64,000 nt of DNA. Origin: Pedobacter caeni (GTDB lineage: Bacteria > Bacteroidota > Bacteroidia > Sphingobacteriales > Sphingobacteriaceae). Position 1 is the first letter of the stretch; each line of letters starts with the position of its first letter. Shown here piece by piece: positions 36,616-45,312 of this stretch. The notes beneath the pieces were generated by a model that saw only the letters and a list, made by a program, of their open reading frames with translations, was not told the origin of the DNA and did no database searches. The position numbers and the translations under genes were made by a program. The stretch lies in assembly GCF_900129215.1 (NCBI RefSeq), contig NZ_FQUQ01000006.1:251032-315031 (forward strand), in the 5' to 3' direction.

Positions 36616-37455
36616 TCAGCTGGGTTTTCCGGGAAGATGATCCAGTTTGCTCTTCAGGGCGCGGTATTCCGTCTCCAGATTCCTGAAGGCCTTTGTTAAA
36701 ATAACCGATCCTCCTGGTTCTATATACTTCAGGTAAGCATCCGAAACCTGATCAAATCTCGCTTTTAAGGCTGCATAGGCTTCCCTTTTAGTTTTTTCCT
36801 CCTGAGTCTCTGCTTCGCCATTCAAATTTCCAAGATATACACTTTCAGAGATCTGTGTTCCATCGGCAGATTTAAAACACATATAGGCCTCTATGGGCTC
36901 GTCAATGACGTCTTCACTCAGCTCTACACTGTATTTTCCGGTTTCTCTTTTTGAAGCATTCAAATGAGATTTTCCGTTTTTCAAACCTGGAAGATAAATC
37001 AGGATCATCACAATATCGTCTTCATGATGCTCCAGGCCTGCTTCAGTGGTATTCCAGCTGATGTCCAGTCCTGTCGGTGTTTTAACTAATGTGGTCCCTT
37101 TTGGAGCCGGTAAAGTCCCCTGGCTCAGCTTCACCTTGCTGTAATCCATCTTGAGGTTGGGATAGGCTCCTTTTAACGCAAATTTTTTATTGTAAGAAGT
37201 GGCCAGGTTATGAGGATTTTTTACCGTTCCCCTCGCCTCCAGTTCGAAACCTAGATTGATGAACTTCAGGACACAATCGGGCTTAAAAAAGGCCATGGTG
37301 ACCGCCATTGACTGACAATTGACCAATTGCGCCGGACTCGATTTGGTTCTTCTGCCCACCATTCGCGTAACAGGCTGACCTTTTAACATGTAGTGTACCA
37401 GTTTTCCAATTTTTCCATTCGGATGGCCATATGGGCCGTTTTTAGAGATTGCCAT
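36616..37455 (-). CDS. DUF6266 family protein
   Basis: 279 residues. The N-terminus (ISKNGPYGHPNGKIGKLVHY, then GQPVTRMVG) and the following FELEARGTVKNPHNLATSYN are characteristic of DUF6266 proteins, frequent in multiple copies in Pedobacter and relatives and of unknown function. A beta-sandwich-like middle (about 120-215) is followed by a helical tail. No signal peptide. It is flanked by unrelated genes. Confidence 0.85.
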   Translation of the reverse strand: MAISKNGPYGHPNGKIGKLVHYMLKGQPVTRMVGRRTKSSPAQLVNCQSMAVTMAFFKPDCVLKFINLGFELEARGTVKNPHNLATSYNKKFALKGAYPNLKMDYSKVKLSQGTLPAPKGTTLVKTPTGLDISWNTTEAGLEHHEDDIVMILIYLPGLKNGKSHLNASKRETGKYSVELSEDVIDEPIEAYMCFKSADGTQISESVYLGNLNGEAETQEEKTKREAYAALKARFDQVSDAYLKYIEPGGSVILTKAFRNLETEYRALKSKLDHLPGKPS

Positions 37456-37800
37456 AGTGATAAGATTAATTTATTTAACCTTAAGATACGCATAATCCAC
37501 AGAATTGCAGCAAGTTGACTATATTTGAAAGGCATTTTTTTTTGTGACCGCTTTTTAATGCGTAAACTTATAGGACTCCGCGATCAAAGAATAAATCCAG
37601 CCATGACCTGCCCTCTAAGGGGCTACAGGCCTGATAAAGCCCTATCAACCCTTTAGAGGAAGTTAAGCAAAACCCGATAGAATTTCTCGTCAAATCGGAC
37701 ACCACAGAATAGGAACGAATGCATACCATTAGTTCATGATATTCCTTAATTATTTTAATATTCATTTTAAAAAAATATTTATCTTGCATTACACACAAAA
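37456..37800. other. Intergenic stretch with an imperfect structured segment
   Basis: 345 bases between the divergent DUF6266 and Asp-box lipoprotein genes. CCTCTAAGGG (37612-37621) pairs with CCCTTTAGAGG (37649-37659) with one bulge; inside, GGGCT (37620-37624) and AGCCC (37638-37642) pair around an AGGCCT. A -7-like TATATTTG lies at 37520-37527, but only a 32-codon frame (37558) follows. Nothing else is recognisable. Confidence 0.4.
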
Positions 37801-38541
37801 ATGAATATTATGAAATTATTTAAAACTATGCTGATGATAGCGTTCTTGTCATCTTGTGCAAAAAAAGAAGTACCGGATCAACCGTTATCACTTGATGACC
37901 CAAATTGGACAAAGATTGAAATTGCAGATGGAAAGGAAGCTCATGCTGTTTATGGGAGCATTGATGATACGCTGATGGTATCCACTTTGACCGAAATTTA
38001 TCTAACCACAGACAAAGGTAAAACATGGCTTAAAACAAAAACAAACCACCAGCCTGTTTACGGTTTCTTGTCTGTAAAGGATACCATCTTTGCATTACAG
38101 GCAATTACCATGAAAGATATGAATAACCAAAGATTAGCTACATTCGGCTCATATTTCAGTCTGGATAAGGGATTTACCTGGGATTGGTGTAGTAAATTCA
38201 ACATTTCTGAGAAAAGATCCAAAGCATATGCAACAGTTTCTTTAGATAACCAGACAGAAATTAAATTGAAGGAAAACTTAGAGCCAATCGGGGGGAATCC
38301 AAATCATAATTATGTTTTAAAGAGTGAGATTGAGGTTGTTAAAAACGGCTCTTCAAAAATACTTCAGGTCCCATTCGATAACCAAATCACAAATTTGCAC
38401 CTAGATAAATCAGGGAGATTGTATGTTTCTGCAACCAACGACATACATGATAAAAAAACGGGTAAATATTTATCCACTGAAAAAAATCGTCCGGCAATTA
38501 TTTTTATCTCAAAGCAGAAGGTAAAGCAGTTGATAAACTAA
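37801..38541 (+). CDS. Lipoprotein with Asp-box (BNR-like) repeats, unknown function
   Basis: 246 residues; the start may be 37801 or the ATG at 37810. Lipobox FLSSC gives lipid-Cys 19. Two Asp-box motifs, TTDKGKTW and SLDKGFTW, suggest a short beta-propeller such as in sialidases and photosystem-assembly YCF48 proteins, but the usual six or seven blades do not fit this length. Base composition looks more AT-rich than the neighbours. Function unknown. A strong terminator follows 15 bases after the stop. Confidence 0.75.
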   Translation: MNIMKLFKTMLMIAFLSSCAKKEVPDQPLSLDDPNWTKIEIADGKEAHAVYGSIDDTLMVSTLTEIYLTTDKGKTWLKTKTNHQPVYGFLSVKDTIFALQAITMKDMNNQRLATFGSYFSLDKGFTWDWCSKFNISEKRSKAYATVSLDNQTEIKLKENLEPIGGNPNHNYVLKSEIEVVKNGSSKILQVPFDNQITNLHLDKSGRLYVSATNDIHDKKTGKYLSTEKNRPAIIFISKQKVKQLIN

Positions 38542-38556
38542 TCCGTCAAAAAAGCA

Positions 38557-38599
38557 AACTAACAAAGAAGGCGTCAATCAAACGCCTTCTTTGTTAGTT
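38557..38599. terminator. 18-bp hairpin terminator, bidirectional
   Basis: AACTAACAAAGAAGGCGT (38557-38574) and ACGCCTTCTTTGTTAGTT (38582-38599) are perfect inverted repeats with a 7-base loop. It ends the lipoprotein transcript and faces the reverse metal operon, whose last small ORF has its stop codon (38594-38596) inside the stem. Confidence 0.85.
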
Positions 38600-38722
38600 A
38601 AACCAATGCGCAGCACAATAATGCCATAATTTCATCACCACCGCGATTAACATAAAAATGCATAATATCCAAAAGAACAGCATTCTAGTCCATCCGATAT
38701 GAGAAAATGGCCGTTTTTTCAT
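38594..38722 (-). CDS. Small membrane ORF at the end of the metal operon (tentative)
   Basis: 42 residues from the ATG at 38722 (MKKRPFSHIGWTRMLF), with one strong membrane helix (LFFWILCIFMLIAVVMKL) and a His/Cys tail (WHYCAAHWFN). A frame open to 38866 overlaps the copper-binding protein gene and is less likely. It follows that gene by 68 bases in the same direction. It may be a small metal-efflux accessory. Coding is uncertain because the ORF is short and its stop lies in a terminator stem. Confidence 0.4.
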   Translation of the reverse strand: MKKRPFSHIGWTRMLFFWILCIFMLIAVVMKLWHYCAAHWFN

Positions 38723-38790
38723 CACCACAGTTTTATATTCACTAATAAAGCAACTCCATTCAGCGTCAATTCCTCCCTTACTGGCATCAG

Positions 38791-39135
38791 TTAATTGCTT
38801 AGTTTCTGATAAGAAATGCGACAGTGTACGGCACATTTCAAACAGATTTTTGCACATATCCTGCAATGTTCCTGATCATAACCTGCACAGACCTCTGCGC
38901 ATAACCGACAGGCCCTTTCACAATTCAGAAGGTGCTCTGAATCCAGCGCTTCAGGCGACATTAATAAACTGGCAGTAAGCGCGCAGATATCCGCGTAATC
39001 CGTACCTGTAGGATGCCATTTCCTTAGTGTCCCATACTGAATTCTGGAATAGCCAACTGCTGCACAATCCTCACAAACACCGGCACAAAAGGCCAGTGTT
39101 TGTTTTAAATCCATGATTTCCTGTGGTCTCAACAT
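38791..39135 (-). CDS. Cys-rich four-helix-bundle copper-binding protein (Csp-like)
   Basis: 114 residues with about 13 Cys, arranged as CxxxC and CxxC helices (FCAGVCEDC, NCERACRLCAEVC, EHCRICAKICLKCAVHC). This is the DUF326 / Csp pattern, in which Cys line a four-helix bundle that stores many Cu(I) ions. No signal peptide, so probably cytosolic. It is 5 bases downstream of the efflux adaptor gene, which supports metal detoxification. Start at 39135 (MLRPQEIMDL). Confidence 0.82.
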   Translation of the reverse strand: MLRPQEIMDLKQTLAFCAGVCEDCAAVGYSRIQYGTLRKWHPTGTDYADICALTASLLMSPEALDSEHLLNCERACRLCAEVCAGYDQEHCRICAKICLKCAVHCRISYQKLSN

Positions 39136-39140
39136 AACGG

Positions 39141-40343
39141 TTACTCCTCTTCACTATTTTTCATTTTTGAAAGCAGGTCGTACGCTCCTTTCAATACCAC
39201 TTTACCTTTAGTATCGATATCACCAGGGATTTTTACTTCTACATAACCGGCATCACTAACGCCTGTTTCTACAGGAATCATTTGATAATGCTTAGCCCCA
39301 CTTTCTCCCTGTGCATTTCCTTCCTTAGGTGCAGAAACCGAAATAAAAATGTATTTCTTACCCTGGAAATCTACCACTCCGCCTTCCGGCAGAGCCAATA
39401 CTTCATGGCTTCCGGTTTCAATAAAAGCCTTCAGGTAGGTACCTGGAATAAAACCTGTACTTCCTTTTGCGATGGCATGTACGGTTACCGTTTTATCGGT
39501 ATTAATTTCTCCTCCCACCAGCTGAATAACTGCAGTTCTTTCAGCATCGTCATTGGTCAGTGTAAACCTCACCTTCTGTCCCTTTTTTACCGTAGCCGCA
39601 TCTTTCTCAAAGACATTCAGTTCCACATGCAGGTTAGAATTGTCTACAATTTCGAACATAATGTCATTAGGGTTCACGAACTTTCCGGTATTCACATTTA
39701 CCTTAGTTACATAACCATTAATCGGAGAAAAAATGCTCACCTGACTCCTAATGTTTCCTGCGGTTAAACTGGCTGGATTGATATTGATCAGTCTCAACCG
39801 TTGCTTCAATGCATTTTCCCGTGCCAGCGTGACCTGATATTGAGATCTCGCCTGTTGCAACACTTTTTGTGCATTTACATTTTGTAAAGCCAAAGTCTGC
39901 TGACGTTTGTATTCTGAATCGGTTAACTCCAACTGACTTTTACTTTCCAGGTAATCCTGTTGCAACTGAACATAGTCCTGGTTTTCCAACACCGCTACCA
40001 GTTGTCCTTTTCTTACCGCCGTTCCGGGCAATAATGGAGAGGACCTTACGATCCCTCCCATTTGTGTGGTGATGCTCACCAGATTTTGTGGTGGCACATC
40101 AATGAAACCATTTACTTTCAAAAGGCCGCTCATCGATTTCATTTCCGGAGATCCTAAAACAATGCCTACAGATTTAAATTGCTCCGGACTGATTTCTACC
40201 TTGTTTTCATCCTCCTTCGGCTTCGCTTCTGTGGCCGCCGCGGCAGTACTTTCTGCTGCTTTATTATTTCCGCAGGCAGAGAGGAATAAGGCCAGTATTA
40301 CAACCATGGCCATTCTGCTGATATTTTTAATTTGTATTTTCAT
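39141..40343 (-). CDS. RND efflux periplasmic adaptor, CzcB/CusB type
   Basis: 400 residues. Lipoprotein signal with LFLSAC (Cys 24), then an acidic/Ala-rich linker, a barrel-sandwich half (GIVRSSPLLPGTAVRKGQLV), a helical hairpin (about 125-185), the second half-motif (FSPINGYVTKVNVNTGKF) and beta-barrel domains. It links the inner-membrane RND pump to the outer-membrane channel for divalent metal or copper export. It follows the pump gene by 58 bases. Confidence 0.93.
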   Translation of the reverse strand: MKIQIKNISRMAMVVILALFLSACGNNKAAESTAAAATEAKPKEDENKVEISPEQFKSVGIVLGSPEMKSMSGLLKVNGFIDVPPQNLVSITTQMGGIVRSSPLLPGTAVRKGQLVAVLENQDYVQLQQDYLESKSQLELTDSEYKRQQTLALQNVNAQKVLQQARSQYQVTLARENALKQRLRLININPASLTAGNIRSQVSIFSPINGYVTKVNVNTGKFVNPNDIMFEIVDNSNLHVELNVFEKDAATVKKGQKVRFTLTNDDAERTAVIQLVGGEINTDKTVTVHAIAKGSTGFIPGTYLKAFIETGSHEVLALPEGGVVDFQGKKYIFISVSAPKEGNAQGESGAKHYQMIPVETGVSDAGYVEVKIPGDIDTKGKVVLKGAYDLLSKMKNSEEE

Positions 40344-40401
40344 TTTCTGTCATTTTATAGGCTTATGAAATCTTTAAAACAGGTTTCATAAACCATTGAG
40401 A

Positions 40402-43400
40402 TTATAAACCGATAAGGTATTGTAAGGTGTAAACGGATTGATTGTATTGATTGATGGCCTGGAGATAGCTGAACTGAATGTCAGAATAGGTACGCAAAGC
40501 CTGTAAATGCTCTACATAACCAATCTCTCCGTTTTTAAAGGCAATCTGACTTTGTTTCAGGATCAGGTTCACATTTGGCAAGGCATTCTTCTCATAGTAA
40601 GTAATGCTTTTTGCATTTTTCAGCAAATCCTGATCGGCTTGTTTGTACTGTGCCTGAAGTCCGGTTTTAAAACCATCAAACTGACTTTGTGCCACTTCTT
40701 TTTCTATTTTCGCGGCTTTAATCCTTGCAGAAAAAGGTTTAAAAAACAGTGGTAAAGAAATCCCTACCTGGACACCCTGAAAACGCTTTCCGGCATCATA
40801 AAGCCGGTCCTGTCCATTTACATTCTGCGTTCCGATGATCGACTGGTTAAGATAACCCAGCGTAAAATCAGGGCCTGCTTTTGCTTTTTCCAATCCGATG
40901 GATCTGTCTGCAATATGTACCCTTTGCAGCTGAAAGGCCAGCAATGGGTTTTTCAGCATCGTACTGTCGTTCAGCACTTCCTTCCAATCGTCTTTACGGA
41001 AGGGCTGTACCGGAAGAACAACCGGCTCAGTAGTATTCATGAGTTTCTGCAATTCAGCAGTATAAACTTCAATACTGGATTCATTCCTGGTCATCTGGTT
41101 TTGCATCTCAAAATATTGCGTTTCAGCAGTCGTTTTCTCCAGCAGATTTGTTTCCCCTGCCTGATAACGGAAAGTTGATGCTTTTTTAAAATTGCTGTAT
41201 ACAGAATCCTGGCTTTGATACAGCTTTCTCAGTGCCAGCAAATATGCCAGTTGGGTATAAGCTGTTTTCACCTGATACTTCAACTCATTCTGCGTTACAG
41301 AAAGGTTAATCTCTGCCCCTTTAATCTGGGCATCATATACTCTTTTCTGGTTCTTCGCGAGGCCAGGATAAGGAATTCCCTGCTGGATATTAATGCCGTT
41401 ATCTCTTTTGATGGAGTTGTACTGCCCATACTGGAGCGTCACATTTGTTTTTCCGGGATCAAAGGAACTTCCTTTTAAGGCTTTTTGCTGATCAATTTCC
41501 AAAGCAGAAGCCCTCACCGACTGGTTGTTCCTTATGGCAGTTGCAATTGCCTGATCCATCGTTACCGGATCTCCTTTAGATTGTGCTTTTACTCCGGGAG
41601 CGAAGAACAACAATGCCGCAATTAAGGCAATCACAGTTACCGGAACATTGCTTTTTCCTTTCGGTTTAAAGCGTTCAAAATAAGTGTACAGTACTGGAAG
41701 TACAATCAACGTGAGGATTGTGGAAGTGATCAATCCCCCGATGACAACAGTTGCCAATGGCTTTTGGACCTCTGCACCCGCAGCAGCAGAAATGGCCATA
41801 GGTAAGAACCCTAAAGAGGCCACAGCGGCTGTCATGAGTACTGGTCTTAACCTGATGGCGGTTCCTTGCAACACGATTTCGTTCAGGTCTTCCAGCCCGT
41901 TTTTCTTCAAGCGGTTAAACTCCGTGATCAATACAATTCCATTCAGAACGGCTACCCCAAATAAAGCGATAAAGCCTACCCCTGCAGAGATGCTGAAAGG
42001 CATTCCACGCAATAAAAGAGCAAAAATACCGCCTATGGCAGCCATAGGAATAGCAGAGAAAATGAGCACCGATTGTTTGACAGATCCGAAAGAGAAATAA
42101 AGTAATAGCAAGATCAGCAGTAAAGCTACCGGAACTGCGATAGACAGCCTTTGCTGTGCTTCTTTCAGGTTCTCAAACTGACCTCCATAAGTAATGTAAT
42201 ACCCTGCCGGAAGTTTGATCTGCTGATTGATTTTTTGCTCAATCTCCGTCACTACACTGGCAATATCCCTACCTCTTACATTCAGACCAACAATAATCCT
42301 GCGTTTCGTATCTTCCCTTTGGATCTGATTAGGCCCGATCTTAAATTCAACATCCGCCAATTGATCCAGGGTCACCTGATTTCCATTAGGGGCAGTTACA
42401 TATACATTTTTGACATCATTGATGTCCTGTCTGTTGGCCTGAGCCAGGCGCACCACCAGGTCATACCTTTGCTCTCCTTCATACACCAGACCGGCAGACT
42501 GCCCGGCAAATGCCGCATTCAGGGCCTGGTTTACGGTTTCAATGCTAATGCCATATTGTGCAATGCGGTCTCTGTTGATCTTTACCACAATCTGAGGTAA
42601 GCCTGTCGCCTGCTCCAGGTACAAATCTTTTGCACCACTCACAGAAGATACTATTTTACCTACCTTTTGAGATAAAGTCGTTAACTCATCCAGGTCATCA
42701 CCAAAAATCTTGATGCCGATATCCTGTCTTACTCCAGAGATCAACTCATTTGACCTCAATTGAATGGGTTGGGAAAAACCAAAACTAACCCCTGGAATCT
42801 GTTCCAGCGCTGCTCCCATTTTTTCTGCCAGTTCTTCTCTGGTTGTGGCGCTGGTCCATTCCTTTTTATCTTTCAGGATCACCGTTAAATCGGTGGCTTC
42901 CATAGGCATCGGGTCGGTAGGGATCTCTGCTGATCCAATCTTTCCAATTACCTCTTTTACTTCAGGAAATTTATTTACCAGAATGCCGGAAGCCTGATTA
43001 ATCTTTTCAATACTTTGATTTAATGAACTTCCGGTAAGCAATCTTGTTTCTACTGCAAAATCACCTTCTTCCAGGGTTGGAATAAACTCTCCTCCCATTC
43101 TCATAAACAATCCGATACTGATCACCAGCAATACCACGGAACTCACAATCACGAGCATCCTCTTTTTCAATGCACCACGGATAACCGGGGTATAATAACG
43201 AAGGAAGAAATCCATCATCTTATCCGAGAAGTTCTTTTTTTCAGATACTTTTTTACTGAGTATCAGTGAAGAAACCATCGGCACATAGGTTAATGACAGG
43301 ATAAATGCACCGATAATGGCAAATGAAACGGTTTGTGCCATTGGTCCGAACATCTTTCCTTCAATTCCAACCAGGGCCAGTATCGGCAGGTATACAATCA

Positions 43401-44778
43401 GGATAATGATCTGTCCGAATGCCGCAGCACTCATCATACGTACAGCTGATTTTTCCACTTGCTGGTCCATCTCTGCCTGCGTATAAGGTCTGCCCAGCTT
43501 AGAGCCCCCCAGCATGTGCATCGTGGCTTCCACAATAATTACGGCACCATCTACAATTAAGCCGAAGTCGATTGCCCCAAGGCTCATCAGGTTTCCTGAA
43601 ACCCCAAATACATTCATCAGGGAAATTGCAAACAACATTGCCAAAGGGATCACTGAAGCAACCACCAAGCCAGCCCTGAAATTCCCAAGGAACAGCACGA
43701 GCACAAAGATGACAATCAAGGCCCCCTCGATCAGATTTTTAGCTACCGTACCAATGGCACGATCTACCAGGGAACTCCGGTCAAGGAAAGGTTCGATAAC
43801 CACTCCTTCAGGAAGGGTTTTATTGATCCTGTCGATTTTTGCCTTTACCTGCTGCACCACATTATTGGCATTTGCGCCTTTCAACATCATCACAATTCCC
43901 CCAACGGCTTCCCTCTGACTGTCTTTTGAGGCCCTTGTTAAAGCGCCATACCGGATTGCGTTGCCAATATTGACCTCTGCGATATCGCGGATTAAGACCG
44001 GAATCCCATTGCTGTTATTTTTTACGACAATCTTTCTGATGTCGTCCAGACTTCCCACTAAACCTTCACTCCTGATAAAATAGGCATTTGGTTTTTTATC
44101 AATATAGGCACCCCCTGTGTTTTTGTTGTTCTTTTCGAGCGCATTGAAGACCTCGCTGATGCTCAATCCAAAACTTCTCAGCTTGTCCGGATTAAGGGCG
44201 ATTTCATATTGTTTCAGCAAACCGCCAAAGCTGTTCACCTCTGCAATTCCGGGTGTTCCCAGCAATTGTTTCCGTACAATCCAGTCCTGAATACTTCTCA
44301 GTTCCCGAGCATCGTATTTACTTTCAAAGCCAGGTTTTGCATGGATAACATATTGATAGATCTCCCCTAAACCAGTGGATATTGGTGATATTTCCGGATT
44401 CCCCAACTCTCCGGGAATGTTATTTTTGGCTTCCGCCAGTTTCTCGTTTACCTGCTGACGCGCCCAGTAAATATCGACATCGTCATGAAACACAATGGTA
44501 ACCACAGAAAGACCGAACCTGGAGATCGAACGTACCTGTTCAATTTCCGGAATGGTGGCCATGGTTTGTTCTACAGGATAAGAGATTAAACGCTCCACCT
44601 CCTGTGTAGCCAGGGATGGGCTTAGGGTAATTACTTGAACCTGATTATTGGTAATATCAGGAACGGCATCTATAGGTAACTGTTTAAGGGAATATACACC
44701 CCAGGCAATCAATGCCAGGGTAAATAGTCCGATAACCAACTTGTTATTTATAGAAAACTGAATGATTTTTTTCAGCAT
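40402..44778 (-). CDS. CzcA-type heavy-metal RND pump fused to a TolC-like outer-membrane factor
   Basis: 1458 residues, about 420 longer than CzcA. Residues 1-1040 are a full RND pump; transmembrane helix 4 carries DFGLIVDGAVIIVE with Asp 404, Asp 410 and Glu 417, the divalent-cation (CzcA) proton-relay signature and not that of Cu/Ag pumps. Residues 1046-1066 are a signal-peptide-like segment (basic KPKGKSN, hydrophobic core, GVKAQ). Residues about 1068-1458 are a CzcC/TolC-family domain with its two helical repeats. Fused pump-OMF genes are known in Bacteroidota. It is the second gene of the metal operon. Confidence 0.93.
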   Translation of the reverse strand: MLKKIIQFSINNKLVIGLFTLALIAWGVYSLKQLPIDAVPDITNNQVQVITLSPSLATQEVERLISYPVEQTMATIPEIEQVRSISRFGLSVVTIVFHDDVDIYWARQQVNEKLAEAKNNIPGELGNPEISPISTGLGEIYQYVIHAKPGFESKYDARELRSIQDWIVRKQLLGTPGIAEVNSFGGLLKQYEIALNPDKLRSFGLSISEVFNALEKNNKNTGGAYIDKKPNAYFIRSEGLVGSLDDIRKIVVKNNSNGIPVLIRDIAEVNIGNAIRYGALTRASKDSQREAVGGIVMMLKGANANNVVQQVKAKIDRINKTLPEGVVIEPFLDRSSLVDRAIGTVAKNLIEGALIVIFVLVLFLGNFRAGLVVASVIPLAMLFAISLMNVFGVSGNLMSLGAIDFGLIVDGAVIIVEATMHMLGGSKLGRPYTQAEMDQQVEKSAVRMMSAAAFGQIIILIVYLPILALVGIEGKMFGPMAQTVSFAIIGAFILSLTYVPMVSSLILSKKVSEKKNFSDKMMDFFLRYYTPVIRGALKKRMLVIVSSVVLLVISIGLFMRMGGEFIPTLEEGDFAVETRLLTGSSLNQSIEKINQASGILVNKFPEVKEVIGKIGSAEIPTDPMPMEATDLTVILKDKKEWTSATTREELAEKMGAALEQIPGVSFGFSQPIQLRSNELISGVRQDIGIKIFGDDLDELTTLSQKVGKIVSSVSGAKDLYLEQATGLPQIVVKINRDRIAQYGISIETVNQALNAAFAGQSAGLVYEGEQRYDLVVRLAQANRQDINDVKNVYVTAPNGNQVTLDQLADVEFKIGPNQIQREDTKRRIIVGLNVRGRDIASVVTEIEQKINQQIKLPAGYYITYGGQFENLKEAQQRLSIAVPVALLLILLLLYFSFGSVKQSVLIFSAIPMAAIGGIFALLLRGMPFSISAGVGFIALFGVAVLNGIVLITEFNRLKKNGLEDLNEIVLQGTAIRLRPVLMTAAVASLGFLPMAISAAAGAEVQKPLATVVIGGLITSTILTLIVLPVLYTYFERFKPKGKSNVPVTVIALIAALLFFAPGVKAQSKGDPVTMDQAIATAIRNNQSVRASALEIDQQKALKGSSFDPGKTNVTLQYGQYNSIKRDNGINIQQGIPYPGLAKNQKRVYDAQIKGAEINLSVTQNELKYQVKTAYTQLAYLLALRKLYQSQDSVYSNFKKASTFRYQAGETNLLEKTTAETQYFEMQNQMTRNESSIEVYTAELQKLMNTTEPVVLPVQPFRKDDWKEVLNDSTMLKNPLLAFQLQRVHIADRSIGLEKAKAGPDFTLGYLNQSIIGTQNVNGQDRLYDAGKRFQGVQVGISLPLFFKPFSARIKAAKIEKEVAQSQFDGFKTGLQAQYKQADQDLLKNAKSITYYEKNALPNVNLILKQSQIAFKNGEIGYVEHLQALRTYSDIQFSYLQAINQYNQSVYTLQYLIGL

Positions 44779-44872
44779 CGAATATAAAATTAGGTTATGA
44801 ATAAAAATGAAAATTGCAGATGCAGGCTATTCTGAAAGAATAACCGTTAGTGCATAATTTTGAAGATTTCTA

Positions 44873-45196
44873 TTAACCTAATTGTGGCGGCTGCCAGATC
44901 GATATTGAAGCTGTTTTGATGTTCCCGTCTACAAATTCAGCATACGTTCTTTGTGCGGGTAAAGGAAGGTATAAAAAGGTCACCTGAACCTTGGTAAAGG
45001 TAGGTGTACTACAGCAGGCACAAACACAGAAAGGAGAACAGGTATCTAAACCCTGATGTTCTGTATTGTCTTTATTGCTGGAGATATTAGAGATACTTGT
45101 TGTATTGGCCTGTAAATTATTGCCCAAAACATCAGCACAAGGTGTGATACACAATGCGAGGATGACCAGACTTAAAAACCAATTTGCGAATCTCAT
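44873..45196 (-). CDS. DUF6660 family Cys-rich secreted protein
   Basis: 107 residues from the ATG at 45196 (MRFANWFLSL), which follows a -7 box by 15 bases. The open frame to 45253 begins upstream of that promoter. Signal peptide (about 1-28, ADVLGNN near cleavage), a polar linker, then CSPFCVCACC and a beta-like tail. DUF6660 proteins typically precede CzcA/CusA genes in Bacteroidota; the Cys cluster suggests periplasmic metal binding, but the function is not established. Confidence 0.8.
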   Translation of the reverse strand: MRFANWFLSLVILALCITPCADVLGNNLQANTTSISNISSNKDNTEHQGLDTCSPFCVCACCSTPTFTKVQVTFLYLPLPAQRTYAEFVDGNIKTASISIWQPPQLG

Positions 45197-45211
45197 TCGA
45201 TTTATTTTATG

Positions 45212-45219
45212 CAAAAGTA
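45212..45219 (-). promoter_or_regulatory. -7 promoter element of the metal-efflux operon
   Basis: TACTTTTG on the reverse strand matches TAnnTTTG. A TTTC about 20 bases upstream is a weak -33 box. The element decides the start of the DUF6660 gene at 45196. Confidence 0.6.
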
Positions 45220-45268
45220 GGATAAACCAGAGAAAAGAAAAACCCTTCTCCAATTTAATTAAACAAAA

Positions 45269-45298
45269 AGCAGGCCATTATTAAATTAATGGCCTGCT
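45269..45298 (-). terminator. Rho-independent terminator of the GH18/GH92 glycan operon
   Basis: AGCAGGCCATTA and TAATGGCCTGCT are perfect 12-bp inverted repeats with a TTAAAT loop. On the reverse strand the stem is followed by TTTTTGTTT, 15 bases after the GH18 stop at 45313. Confidence 0.88.
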
Positions 45299-45312
45299 GT
45301 GAATATAAATAA

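Noticed and set aside
37568..37798. 76-codon reverse ORF in the 37.5-37.8 kb gap
   Set aside because: No recognisable motif; its start nearly touches the start of the forward lipoprotein gene and it crosses a hairpin. Kept only as non-coding gap.
38723..38866. N-terminal extension of the small membrane ORF to 90 residues
   Set aside because: It would overlap the Cys-rich protein gene by 76 bases in the same direction; the 42-residue form avoids this.
39282..39767. 161-codon forward ORF opposite the metal adaptor
   Set aside because: It lies fully inside the adaptor gene on the other strand, with no family motif.
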